Assembly: GCA_013151535.1 (NCBI GenBank) | Contig: JAADIC010000144.1 | Span: 2,709-11,153 of the forward strand | From: Alphaproteobacteria bacterium | Lineage (GTDB): Bacteria; Pseudomonadota; Alphaproteobacteria; Rhodobacterales; Rhodobacteraceae | Direction of reading: 5' to 3' | DNA: 8,445 nucleotides | Translations under genes and position numbers: made by a program | The notes under the pieces: model-generated | Databases searched by the model: none | Told to the model about the DNA's origin: nothing | The model's input: only the letters and a program-made list of their open reading frames with translations | In this document: piece by piece, positions 1 through 6,883 of the stretch | Numbering within the stretch: position 1 is the first letter of the stretch | Layout: every line of letters starts with the position of its first letter

Positions 1-348
1 GGTTTCCACGAAATACTGCCGCGCCAGTTTGATCGCGGCCTCCACCGCTTCCGAGCCACCGGACACAAGATAGACTCGCTCGATCCCTTCGGGCGCGTGG
101 GCAATCAGCTTGTCGGCCAAAGCCTCGGCCGGGGCAGAGGTGAAAAAGCCGGAATGGGCAAAAGCCACCGCATCCACCTGCGCCTTGATCGCCTCGGCCA
201 CATGTTTGTCGCTATGGCCAAGGCAGGAAACTGCAGCACCCCCGGCATCGAAATAGCGTTTCGCGTCGCTATCAATCAGATAACAGCCATCGCCCGAGGT
301 CGCAATTGGCATCGCCATCGGCGTGCGGTGAAAAACGTGATCGGCCAT
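1..348 (-). CDS. Class III PLP-dependent aminotransferase, N-terminal part (truncated by window edge)
   Basis: Translating the minus strand from the ATG at 348 gives 116 residues with no stop before the window edge. The start MADHVFHR is followed by a short beta region (GCYLIDSDAKRYFDAGGAA, residues 21-39) and AVSCLGHSD (residues 39-47). The segment SGGSEAVEAAIKLARQYF (96-113) is the N-terminal glycine/serine motif that binds the PLP phosphate in class III (omega/ornithine-type) aminotransferases. The catalytic Lys and the C-terminal domain lie beyond the window, so the substrate cannot be predicted. The start at 348 is preferred because the protein then begins as such families usually do, and a GGGGA Shine-Dalgarno lies about 9 nt upstream. 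An in-frame ATG at 405 exists but falls inside a stable hairpin. The gene follows coxM by 88 nt on the same strand, so it could be co-transcribed or partly uncoupled. The family call is firm; its functional link to the cox genes is inference. Confidence 0.88.
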   Translation of the reverse strand, partial: MADHVFHRTPMAMPIATSGDGCYLIDSDAKRYFDAGGAAVSCLGHSDKHVAEAIKAQVDAVAFAHSGFFTSAPAEALADKLIAHAPEGIERVYLVSGGSEAVEAAIKLARQYFVET

Positions 349-360
349 ATGTCGCAATCC

Positions 361-373
361 CCGGAGTTTCCGG
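361..373 (-). promoter_or_regulatory. Small hairpin beside the aminotransferase Shine-Dalgarno
   Basis: On the transcribed strand CCGGA-AAC-TCCGG forms a 5-bp stem with a 3-nt loop. Its 3' arm runs directly into the GGGGA that would be the ribosome binding site of the aminotransferase starting at 348. It could reduce ribosome access, but it is short and may be chance in GC-rich DNA. Confidence 0.25.
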
Positions 374-394
374 CTTTGTCGCGTTTCAACAGTT

Positions 395-420
395 GCCCCG
401 AGCATCCAGATACCCGGGGC
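395..420 (-). terminator. Strong stem-loop just after coxM, without a U tract
   Basis: On the transcribed strand an 11-bp stem (GCCCCGGGTAT with ATGCTCGGGGC, including two G-U pairs) closes a CTGG tetraloop. It begins 16 nt after the coxM stop codon. No run of T follows it on either strand, so it is not a standard intrinsic terminator. It could be a 3'-end stabiliser of the cox mRNA, a pause site or a partial terminator that lowers expression of the aminotransferase downstream. The structure is visible in the sequence; the role is inference. Confidence 0.5.
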
Positions 421-436
421 GATTGATGGTATTGGT

Positions 437-1231
437 TCAGGACGCCGCCACAGCCCGTTTCGCCATGACGCCGATCAGGTTGGCGCGGTAAGCGCTGTCG
501 CCGTGGAAATCCGACAACAACCCGCCCGGTGAGATATCCACACCCGCAACCGCCCCTTCGGACCAGTCAGCAGATAGCGCCGCTTCCAGCCCGGCGTGGC
601 GGAATACACCGTCATCCCCGGCCCCGGTGACAGCCACGCGCACGCCGCCGCCCGTCTGCGCCACGAACACCCCGACCATGGCGTAGCGCGAGGCTGGGTT
701 GGGGAATTTGGCGTAGCCGCATTTGGCACCGGTTTCAAACCTGATGGCGGTGATGATCTCGCCGTCTTCAAGGTTGGTGGCAAACAGCCCGTCAAAGAAA
801 TCATCCGCCGCGATTTCACGGCTGTTGGTGACGATGGTTGCGTTCATGGCCAAAGCCGCCGCCGGATAATCCGCCGCCGGATCATTATTGGCCATTGAAC
901 CACCGATTGTGCCCATATGGCGCACCGCCGGATCACCGATATGCGCCGCCAAGCCCGCAAGGGCAGGGCAGAGCGATTGCACATCGGCATTATCCGCCAC
1001 GCTGGCATGGGTCGCCGCCGCCCCGATGGTCAGGGTCGCGCCATTGGCCGAGATATCCGCCATGCCCGCGATGCCCCGAATGTCCACCAGATCAGACGGT
1101 TCCGCCAGATGCTGTTTCATGGTCGGCAGCAGGGTTTGCCCGCCCGCCAGAACCTTGGCTTCTTCGCCCGACGAAAGGGCGGCAGTTGCGGCGTCGATTG
1201 AGGCCGGATTGTGATATTTAGTACTATACAT
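437..1231 (-). CDS. coxM: Form II CO-dehydrogenase-like FAD-binding (medium) subunit
   Basis: This 264-residue protein is the flavin subunit of the molybdenum hydroxylase. It takes electrons from the CoxS iron-sulfur clusters onto FAD and passes them to an acceptor. The N-terminal FAD-binding domain shows the two usual pyrophosphate-contacting motifs: AGGQTLLP (29-36, equivalent to AGGHSLLP in characterised CoxM) and MGTIGGSMANNDPAAD (106-121, containing TIGGS). The C-terminal part (about 160-264) matches the CO-dehydrogenase flavoprotein C-terminal domain. Its length is slightly under the common 270-290 residues. The ATG at 1231 is chosen because MYSTKYHNPAS is a typical CoxM start and AAAGGG lies about 8 nt upstream. 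The longer reading from 1294 would overlap coxL and add an uncharacteristic N-terminus. Only 13 nt separate it from the coxL stop, so it is the last cox gene of the operon. The S-L-M order is that of form II clusters; form I is M-S-L. Confidence 0.93.
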   Translation of the reverse strand: MYSTKYHNPASIDAATAALSSGEEAKVLAGGQTLLPTMKQHLAEPSDLVDIRGIAGMADISANGATLTIGAAATHASVADNADVQSLCPALAGLAAHIGDPAVRHMGTIGGSMANNDPAADYPAAALAMNATIVTNSREIAADDFFDGLFATNLEDGEIITAIRFETGAKCGYAKFPNPASRYAMVGVFVAQTGGGVRVAVTGAGDDGVFRHAGLEAALSADWSEGAVAGVDISPGGLLSDFHGDSAYRANLIGVMAKRAVAAS

Positions 1232-1244
1232 GTTCTCGCCCTTT

Positions 1245-3605
1245 CTATTCTGCGGCGATGGAAGATTTGGCGGCCTGAATGGCGCGCCAGACATTCATCG
1301 GCGTGGCTGGCATGGCCAGACCTTCTGCACCAATGGCATCGGTGATGGCGTTGATGACCGCAGGCGGGGCACCAATCGCCCCAGCCTCACCGCAACCCTT
1401 CACACCAAGCGGATTGTTCGGGCTTGGGGTGGCGTGGTGGTCAATGGTGAAGAACGGCAGATCGTCAGCCCGCGGCATGGTGTAATCCATATAAGAGCCG
1501 GTCAGCAATTGCCCGTCATCGTCATAGATCACCTGTTCCAGCAGGGCTTGCCCGATGCCTTGCGCCACCCCGCCATGCACCTGACCTTCAACAATCATCG
1601 GATTGATGATGGTGCCGAAATCATCAGCCGAGGTGAATTGCACGATCTCGGTGGTGCCGGTTTCAGGATCAACCTCGACCTCGCAGATAAACGCGCCGGA
1701 CGGGAACGAGAAGTTCACCGGATCAAAGAACGCGGTTTCTTTCAGGCCGGGTTCCATGCCTTCGGGCAGGTTATGCGCCATGTAAGCCGCCAGCCCGATC
1801 TCGTGCCACAGCATCTGTTTATCGGTGCCAGCCACGGAAACCGCCCCACCTTCGATCACCAGATCGGCCTCGTCCGCTTCCAGAACATGGGCGACGATCT
1901 TTTTGATCTTGGCCTCGACCTTGTCCATGGCCTTGACCACCGCTGACATGCCAACAGGGGCTGAGCGTGAACCATATGTGCCCATGCCGAACTGCACCTT
2001 GTCAGTGTCACCATGCACGATTTTGACGTTCTCGATCGGGATATCAAACCGGTCCGCCACGATCTGGGCAAACGTCGTCTCGTGCCCCTGACCATGGCTG
2101 TGAGAACCGGTCAGAACCTCGATCGTGCCAACCGGGTTCATCCGCACTTCGGCACTTTCCCAAAGGCCAACACCGGCCCCAAGGGAACCTGCGGCGGCTG
2201 ACGGGGCCAGACCGCAGGCCTCGATAAAGGTCGAATAACCAAGGCCGCGCAGCATGCCACGGCTTGCGGCTTCGGCCTTGCGGGTGGCAAAACCGGCCAC
2301 ATCGGCGCTTTCCTGTGCCATTTGCAGGATTTTCGGGAAATCCCCGGCATCATAGGCCAGAATGACCGGCGTTTGATGCGGGAAGCTCTGGATAAAGTTG
2401 CGCCTGCGCAATTCCGCCGGGTCCATCGCCATTTCACGCGCTGCGCGCTCCATCATGGTTTCAATCAGATAGGTCGCCTCGGGGCGGCCAGCGCCGCGGT
2501 AAGCATCCACCGGCACCGTGTTGGTATAGGCGGTGCGCACATTGCAATGGATCGCGGGCATATCGTATTGGCCCGACATCAGGGTGCCATAAAGATAGGT
2601 CGGCACGGCGGATGAAAACAGCGACATATACGCGCCGACATTGGCAATGGTATCGACCTTGAAGCCAACAATCTTGCCATCCGCATCAAAGCCCATTCTG
2701 GCGTTGGTTATATGATCGCGGCCATGGGCGTCGGTCATGAAGGCCTCGGAACGGTCCGAGGTCCATTTCACCGAGCGGTTGGTTTTCATCGAGGCCCAGA
2801 GGCAGGTGATCTCTTCGGGATAGATATAAATCTTGGCCCCAAAACCACCCCCGACATCGGGCGCGATGACGCGCAGCTTATGTTCCGGTGCGACATTGTA
2901 AAACGCCGACAAAACCAGCCGCGCCACATGCGGGTTCTGGCTGGTGGTGTAAAGCGTGTAATGCTCTTCCGCCGCGTCATAAGTTGCAATGGCGGCGCGA
3001 GGCTCCATCGGGTTCGGTGACAGGCGGTTGTTGGTGATATCGACCTCGGTGATATGCGCGGCTGTGGCAAGGGCTGCATCCGTGGCCGCCTGATCGCCGA
3101 TCTCCCAGTCAAAAATCTGGTTGCCCGGCGCGTTTTCGTGGATCTGTGGCGCACCTTCTGCCAACGCCTTGTCAGCTTTGACAACTGTCGGCAGTTCTTC
3201 GTAATCAACCTCAACCGCTTCGGCACCAAGGCGGGCGAGGGCGTCGGTTTCAGCGATCACAACCGCCACCGCATCGCCCACATAACGCACCTTTTCAGTC
3301 GCCAAAGCCGACCACGCGCCCATATTCATCGGGCTGCCGTCTTTGGAACTGACGGCCCAGCCGCAGATGATGTTGCCGATACCGTCGCCAGTTAACTGCG
3401 CGCCATTCAGAACGGCGATCACACCATCCATGGCTTCAGCCGCAGACGCATCAATGCCTTTGACATTGGCATGCGCATAAGGGCTGCGCACGAATGCGGC
3501 ATAGGCCTGATTTTCCTGGCGGATATCGTCGGTATATTTGCCTGCGCCAGTGATGAAGCGCTTGTCTTCAGAACGTTTGACGCGGTCTCCGATTTTCGTA
3601 CTCAT
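1245..3605 (-). CDS. coxL: Form II (BMS-type) CO-dehydrogenase-like molybdopterin (large) subunit
   Basis: This 786-residue protein is the catalytic subunit of a xanthine-oxidase-family molybdenum hydroxylase that binds the Mo-cytosine-dinucleotide cofactor. The N-terminus (RVKRSEDKRFITG, 8-20) and the domain to about 140 match the aldehyde oxidase/xanthine dehydrogenase a/b hammerhead domain. Cofactor-contacting motifs follow: VGGGFGAK (251-258), GQGHET (505-510), GTYGSRSAPVG (542-552) and GCGEAGAIG (737-745), in which Glu740 is the expected catalytic base. The active-site loop is AYRGAGR (368-374). True form I CO dehydrogenases have AYRCSFR, with the Cys that ligates copper; here that position is Gly371, so a Mo-Cu centre of the form I kind is not expected. 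Family membership is secure. CO oxidation is unproven for most form II enzymes, and other substrates (aldehydes, N-heterocycles) are possible. The ATG at 3605 has an excellent GGGGAGGA upstream. Confidence 0.95.
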   Translation of the reverse strand: MSTKIGDRVKRSEDKRFITGAGKYTDDIRQENQAYAAFVRSPYAHANVKGIDASAAEAMDGVIAVLNGAQLTGDGIGNIICGWAVSSKDGSPMNMGAWSALATEKVRYVGDAVAVVIAETDALARLGAEAVEVDYEELPTVVKADKALAEGAPQIHENAPGNQIFDWEIGDQAATDAALATAAHITEVDITNNRLSPNPMEPRAAIATYDAAEEHYTLYTTSQNPHVARLVLSAFYNVAPEHKLRVIAPDVGGGFGAKIYIYPEEITCLWASMKTNRSVKWTSDRSEAFMTDAHGRDHITNARMGFDADGKIVGFKVDTIANVGAYMSLFSSAVPTYLYGTLMSGQYDMPAIHCNVRTAYTNTVPVDAYRGAGRPEATYLIETMMERAAREMAMDPAELRRRNFIQSFPHQTPVILAYDAGDFPKILQMAQESADVAGFATRKAEAASRGMLRGLGYSTFIEACGLAPSAAAGSLGAGVGLWESAEVRMNPVGTIEVLTGSHSHGQGHETTFAQIVADRFDIPIENVKIVHGDTDKVQFGMGTYGSRSAPVGMSAVVKAMDKVEAKIKKIVAHVLEADEADLVIEGGAVSVAGTDKQMLWHEIGLAAYMAHNLPEGMEPGLKETAFFDPVNFSFPSGAFICEVEVDPETGTTEIVQFTSADDFGTIINPMIVEGQVHGGVAQGIGQALLEQVIYDDDGQLLTGSYMDYTMPRADDLPFFTIDHHATPSPNNPLGVKGCGEAGAIGAPPAVINAITDAIGAEGLAMPATPMNVWRAIQAAKSSIAAE

Positions 3606-3612
3606 ATTTTTA

Positions 3613-3620
3613 TCCTCCCC
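3613..3620 (-). promoter_or_regulatory. Strong Shine-Dalgarno of coxL
   Basis: The transcribed strand reads GGGGAGGA, with the GGAGG core 8 nt before the coxL ATG at 3605. It is nearly a perfect anti-16S match and fixes the start codon. An identical octamer precedes coxS. Confidence 0.85.
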
Positions 3621-3628
3621 TGTGCCGC

Positions 3629-4099
3629 TTACATTTTCGCGGCAGCGTCCTGAATTGATTTCACGATGTTATGATAGCCGGTGCAGCGGCAGATATTGCC
3701 CTCAAGCTCGTGGCGAATGGCGTCAGCCGTCAATTCGCGCCCGTCGGCCTTGTAGCGGTTCACCATATCAATGCCCGACATAATCATGCCCGGAGTGCAA
3801 AAGCCGCATTGCAGGCCGTGATTGTCGTTGAACGCGGTTTGCATCGGGTGGAGTTCACCATTGGCAACACCTTCCACCGTGGTCACAACCGCGCCATCAA
3901 GCGAGGCCGCCAGCGTCGTGCAGGATTTCACCGCTTTGCCATCCACATGCACCACACAAGCACCGCATTGGCTGGTGTCGCAGCCCACATGGGTGCCTGT
4001 CAGGCGCAGATCTTCGCGCAGGAAATCCACCAGAAGGGTGTTATCCTCAACATCCTTGCTGACGGATTTTCCGTTCACCGTAATATTTATATTCGCCAT
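3629..4099 (-). CDS. coxS: Form II CO-dehydrogenase-like iron-sulfur (small) subunit
   Basis: This 156-residue protein carries the two [2Fe-2S] clusters that pass electrons from the Mo site of CoxL to the FAD of CoxM. The N-terminal plant-ferredoxin-like domain has Cys40, Cys45, Cys48 and Cys60 in the C-x4-C-x2-C-x11-C pattern (GCDTSQCGAC). The helical C-terminal domain has CGFC (Cys98 and Cys101) and CRC (Cys137 and Cys139, in GNICRCTGYHNI) for the second cluster. All eight ligands are present, and the length is typical of the family. The ATG at 4099 is chosen because MANINITVNGK is a normal family start and GGGGAGGA sits just upstream; the longer reading from 4141 would begin in the intergenic leader. 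It lies 54 nt after coxG and 23 nt before coxL. Confidence 0.96.
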   Translation of the reverse strand: MANINITVNGKSVSKDVEDNTLLVDFLREDLRLTGTHVGCDTSQCGACVVHVDGKAVKSCTTLAASLDGAVVTTVEGVANGELHPMQTAFNDNHGLQCGFCTPGMIMSGIDMVNRYKADGRELTADAIRHELEGNICRCTGYHNIVKSIQDAAAKM

Positions 4100-4103
4100 G
4101 TGG

Positions 4104-4111
4104 TCCTCCCC
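4104..4111 (-). promoter_or_regulatory. Strong Shine-Dalgarno of coxS
   Basis: The transcribed strand reads GGGGAGGA, with the GGAGG core 5 nt before the ATG at 4099. It decides the coxS start against the longer in-frame reading and suggests efficient translation. Confidence 0.85.
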
Positions 4112-4134
4112 GACCTTTATTGGTTGTGTCTGTT

Positions 4135-4154
4135 GCCGCAAATTCGGCTGCGGC
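4135..4154 (-). repeat. Short hairpin at the coxG stop codon
   Basis: On the transcribed strand GCCGCA and TGCGGC form a 6-bp stem around an 8-nt loop, beginning inside the coxG stop codon. There is no U tract, so a terminator is unlikely. It could protect upstream RNA ends or be incidental. Confidence 0.3.
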
Positions 4155-4600
4155 TATTCCTGGTTGCTCAGATAGTCATGGAAATTATCAAAAAACTTGT
4201 TGGCCAGCTTTTTCGCTGTTGAATCGATCAACCGGTTGCCAAGGCGGGCCAGTTTGCCACCAATCATGGCGCTGGCGTGAAAGGTCAGAATAGTCTCCTC
4301 ACCATCCTCGGCCAATTTGATGTCGGACGCCCCCTTGGCGAACCCGGCAATCCCGCCCTTGCCCTCGCCCTGAATGGTGTAACTTTCCGGCGCGACGATA
4401 TTCACCAACTCGACCGCACCGGCAAATTTCGCCTTGACGGGGCCGATTTTCTGCACGACCAACGCCTCCATCGTGGTGTCGGAGGTTTTGGTCAGGCTTT
4501 CGCATCCCGGGATGCATTGCCTTAAAACATCCTCGTCATTCAGGGCTGCCCAAACCACATCGCGTTTCGCCGCGATGCGGTATTCTCCGGTCATTTCCAT
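4154..4600 (-). CDS. coxG: CoxG-like SRPBCC-fold protein
   Basis: This 148-residue protein belongs to the CO-dehydrogenase subunit G (CoxG) family of SRPBCC/START-like proteins, which have a hydrophobic ligand cavity. The opening MTGEYRIAAKRDVVWAALND (3-22) and IPGCESL (30-36) are family signatures, and the chain runs through a typical beta-rich core to a C-terminal helix. Family members have been proposed to recruit CO dehydrogenase to the membrane, and a mycobacterial CoxG has been reported to carry quinone for the enzyme. This copy ends at LSNQE soon after the helix, with no hydrophobic anchor, and is shorter than the roughly 200-residue CoxG of classical clusters. The ATG at 4600 fits homologues; ATG 4594 is also possible. 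A GTG at 4693 overlaps the coxE stop in frame, but it would add 31 unusual residues and lies upstream of the proposed promoter. No good Shine-Dalgarno is visible. Confidence 0.88.
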   Translation of the reverse strand: MEMTGEYRIAAKRDVVWAALNDEDVLRQCIPGCESLTKTSDTTMEALVVQKIGPVKAKFAGAVELVNIVAPESYTIQGEGKGGIAGFAKGASDIKLAEDGEETILTFHASAMIGGKLARLGNRLIDSTAKKLANKFFDNFHDYLSNQE

Positions 4601-4636
4601 GAAGTGGCTGGTCCATATTGCCTGAGATCTGGCACC

Positions 4637-4664
4637 ACTATAGGGATAGTTCTTCGCGTGACAA
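4637..4664 (-). promoter_or_regulatory. Probable sigma70-type promoter driving coxG-S-L-M
   Basis: In the 89-nt gap between coxE and coxG the transcribed strand has TTGTCA (-35, 4659-4664), a 16-nt spacer and TATAGT (-10, 4637-4642). Each hexamer matches the consensus at five of six positions. An AT-rich stretch (TTAATTTTAA, 4674-4683) lies just upstream, as UP-like DNA would. Transcription would start near 4630, giving a leader of about 30 nt before the coxG ATG at 4600. This would let the structural subunits be made independently of coxD and coxE. No operator or regulator gene is visible nearby. Confidence 0.5.
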
Positions 4665-4689
4665 CAGGGCGGGCTTAAAATTAACGTCA

Positions 4690-5889
4690 TCACCGCGCCG
4701 ACAGAGCGTTGGCGAAATCCGTCAGGCTGTCAACCGAATGGCACGGCAGGAATTCATCCACATGCGGCAGGATGGTTTTGATGCCTGCGGCTTTCGGGGC
4801 GAAATCCTGCCAGCGCAGCAAGGGGTTGAGCCATATCAGTTTGCGGCACGAACGGGCCAGTCGCGCGATTTCGACCTCAAGCAGGGCGGTATCGCCGCGC
4901 TCCAGACCATCGGTAATTAGCAAAACCACCGATCCTTGGCCCAGAACGCGGCGCGACCAGTCGCGATTGAAGCGATAAAGCGCCTGACCGATGCGGGTAC
5001 CCCCCTGCCAATCCGGCGATTGCTGGCCGATGGCAGACAGGGCTGCATCCACGTCCTTAAGGTTAAGCGCGCGTGAAATATTGGTCAGTTGGGTGCCAAA
5101 AGTGAAGGCATTCACCGCCGCCCAATCGGCATCCGATGCGCGGTTGATGGCGTGCAGCAGATGCATAATCAGCCGCGAATAAACCGACATCGAGCCGGAA
5201 ATATCGCACAGGGCCACCAGTTTGGGAGGGCGATAGCGGGGGGATTTGCGCGCAATGCTCTGGATATTCCCCCCCCGCCGCATGGCCTTGGCCAAGGTTG
5301 CGCGGATATCGGGTTTGGCCCCGCTTGCATCGGCGCGAAACCGGCGGCTGCGCAACGGCTCAACCGGCAGTGACAGGCTGGCAATGGCGCGACTGGCCTC
5401 GTTAATTTCGGCCACGCTCATCTGTTCAAAATCCATCTGGCGCAGGATTTCTTTGTCGGACCAACTGGCCTGAACATCCGCCTGCATCTCCTGCTTTTCG
5501 GGGCGATTTTGCGGTGTCGAGCTTGGGTCAGTCAGCGCATCCATGGCGCGCCGCGCGGCGGCTTGATCCTGCTTCTGGCTGTCTGCATCCTGCCGCAGCA
5601 GGGGTGACAGCATGTGGATCATCCGCTCCAGATATTCCGGATCGCGCCAGAACATGGAAAACACCTGATGAAACAGAACCAGATGATCGGGCCGTGTGAT
5701 TAACGTGGCGCGCAAAGTATAATAGAAATCAACCTTGTTGGAGAACCCGGCGCGATGCACCGCCGAAATCGCGGTCTGCACCTGCGACGTGCCGACAGGT
5801 ACGCCGGATTTGCGCAGAGCGCGGATGAAATGCACGATATTGTCGACCAGCCGCCCGCCGCTTGGCGGCAATATCGCAGCATTGCTCAA
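4690..5889 (-). CDS. coxE: CoxE: von Willebrand factor A domain maturation protein
   Basis: This 399-residue protein belongs to the VWA-containing CoxE family, the partner of the MoxR ATPase CoxD. Such pairs act as cytoplasmic chaperones that assemble metal centres in cofactor enzymes; in Oligotropha they are needed for a functional CO dehydrogenase. The N-terminal half (1-220) is the family helical region, with a Gln/Ala-rich, probably flexible segment at about 100-140. The VWA domain occupies about 221-399, with an intact MIDAS: DISGSMS (Asp229, Ser231, Ser233), Thr298 in GGTRIG and TDG (Asp327). The only start compatible with the conserved GGRLVDNIVHF near the N-terminus is TTG at 5889, which overlaps the coxD stop as TTGA. 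No Shine-Dalgarno is visible, so translation is probably coupled to coxD. A second TTG at 5871 is less likely. Confidence 0.92.
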   Translation of the reverse strand: MSNAAILPPSGGRLVDNIVHFIRALRKSGVPVGTSQVQTAISAVHRAGFSNKVDFYYTLRATLITRPDHLVLFHQVFSMFWRDPEYLERMIHMLSPLLRQDADSQKQDQAAARRAMDALTDPSSTPQNRPEKQEMQADVQASWSDKEILRQMDFEQMSVAEINEASRAIASLSLPVEPLRSRRFRADASGAKPDIRATLAKAMRRGGNIQSIARKSPRYRPPKLVALCDISGSMSVYSRLIMHLLHAINRASDADWAAVNAFTFGTQLTNISRALNLKDVDAALSAIGQQSPDWQGGTRIGQALYRFNRDWSRRVLGQGSVVLLITDGLERGDTALLEVEIARLARSCRKLIWLNPLLRWQDFAPKAAGIKTILPHVDEFLPCHSVDSLTDFANALSAR

Positions 5890-6800
5890 GAGGCGCGGGC
5901 CAGATCGGCGCGCGCTTCGTTCAGGATGCGGCTGGCCTCGGAACCTGCCAGCTTGGCGATATCATCCTGATATTTCAGCACCGCCCCCAGCGTGTCGGAA
6001 ATCATTTCGGGCGACAGCGCGACCGCATCGAGCGCAATCAGGCAGCGCGCCCAGTCGATGGTTTCGGCAATGCCGGGGTTCTTGAACAGGTCTTGCCCGC
6101 GCAGCTTTTGCACAAACGCCACGATGTCGTTGGACAGCGCGTCCGTACAGCCCGGAACCCGGGCGCGCAAAATCTGAACCTCGCGCTTGAAGCTGGGATA
6201 ATCGACCCAATGATACAGGCAGCGACGTTTCAGGGCATCATGCACCTCGCGGGTGCGGTTCGAGGTCAGGATGACAATCGGCGGCTCATCGGCCTTGATG
6301 GTGCCAAGTTCGGGAATGGTGACCTGAAAATCCGAAAGCGCCTCAAGCAGGAAGGCCTCGAACGGCTCGTCGGTGCGGTCAACCTCGTCGATCAACAGCA
6401 CCGGCGGGCCTGCGGGATGGGATTGCATGGCTTCAAGCAAGGGGCGGCGGATCAGAAAATCTTCGCTAAACAGCTCGGCTTGCAAGGTGGCGCGATCGGT
6501 TGTGCCGCTGGCTTCAGCCGTGCGAATGGCGATCATCTGGGCCGAGAAGTTCCATTCATAAATGGCCGAGGACACATCCAACCCCTCGTAACATTGCAGC
6601 CGGATCAAACGACGCCCCAGACCGGCCGCGATCACCTTGGCGATCTCGGTCTTGCCAACCCCGGCCTCGCCCTCCAGAAACAACGGCTTTTGCAGGCTCA
6701 GCGCCAGATGCGCCACGGTCCCCAAATCCCGCCCGCAGAAATAATTCTGGGCGGTAAACATCGAAAGTGTTGCGTCAATACTGGATGGAATGGCCGGCAA
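5886..6800 (-). CDS. coxD: CoxD: MoxR-family AAA+ ATPase
   Basis: From the proposed TTG at 6800 this is a 304-residue AAA+ ATPase of the MoxR family. In CO-dehydrogenase clusters CoxD is required for post-translational completion (sulfuration and metal insertion) of the Mo active site. Walker A is GEAGVGKT (44-51), Walker B is LLIDEVD (135-141), sensor 1 lies in ILTSNRTREV (177-186), and a conserved Arg pair follows in ALKRRC (189-194). The CYEGLD and YEWNF segments are characteristic of CoxD. No ATG is suitably placed. TTG at 6800 gives MPAIPSSIDATL, the expected distance before the conserved core, and has AGGA 8 nt upstream. The open frame continues back to another TTG at 6887, which overlaps the ubiX stop as TTGA and would add 29 residues with no family resemblance. 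The stop overlaps coxE, so the two are co-translated. Confidence 0.9.
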   Translation of the reverse strand: MPAIPSSIDATLSMFTAQNYFCGRDLGTVAHLALSLQKPLFLEGEAGVGKTEIAKVIAAGLGRRLIRLQCYEGLDVSSAIYEWNFSAQMIAIRTAEASGTTDRATLQAELFSEDFLIRRPLLEAMQSHPAGPPVLLIDEVDRTDEPFEAFLLEALSDFQVTIPELGTIKADEPPIVILTSNRTREVHDALKRRCLYHWVDYPSFKREVQILRARVPGCTDALSNDIVAFVQKLRGQDLFKNPGIAETIDWARCLIALDAVALSPEMISDTLGAVLKYQDDIAKLAGSEASRILNEARADLARAS

Positions 6801-6834
6801 AATCAAAGTCCTGCAAAGGGAAGGGTGCCCGGCA

Positions 6835-6864
6835 ATAGTAGACAGATGGCGTTTTACCTGTCCA
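6835..6864 (-). promoter_or_regulatory. Weak promoter candidate upstream of coxD
   Basis: In the gap between ubiX and the proposed coxD start the transcribed strand has TGGACA (-35, 6859-6864, five of six consensus), an 18-nt spacer and TACTAT (-10, 6835-6840, four of six). Transcription would begin near 6828, leaving a short leader before the TTG at 6800. It is weaker than the candidate before coxG and could be chance; coxD may instead be transcribed from upstream of ubiD. Confidence 0.25.
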
Positions 6865-6883
6865 TGGAAAACCGTGAAACCCG

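Noticed and set aside
856..882. Two direct copies of a 12-nt CCGCCGCCGGAT unit separated by 3 nt
   Set aside because: They encode the DPAADYPAAA segment of CoxM; this is explained by coding of Asp/Tyr-Pro-Ala-Ala and codon bias, not by a functional repeat.
1232..1294. N-terminal extension of coxM to an upstream start at 1294
   Set aside because: It would overlap the coxL C-terminus and add 21 residues not typical of CoxM; the ATG at 1231 has a Shine-Dalgarno and a typical family start.
1230..1946. Plus-strand open frame of 238 codons opposite coxL
   Set aside because: It is a shadow of coxL, with low-complexity Arg/His/Gly-rich composition and no motifs.
4100..4141. N-terminal extension of coxS to an upstream start at 4141
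   Set aside because: The ATG at 4099 has a near-perfect Shine-Dalgarno and the expected family N-terminus; the extension would translate the leader itself.
4601..4693. GTG start for coxG at 4693, overlapping the coxE stop as GTGA
   Set aside because: It would add 31 residues unlike CoxG proteins and would read through the proposed promoter; it is kept only as an outside possibility for translational coupling.
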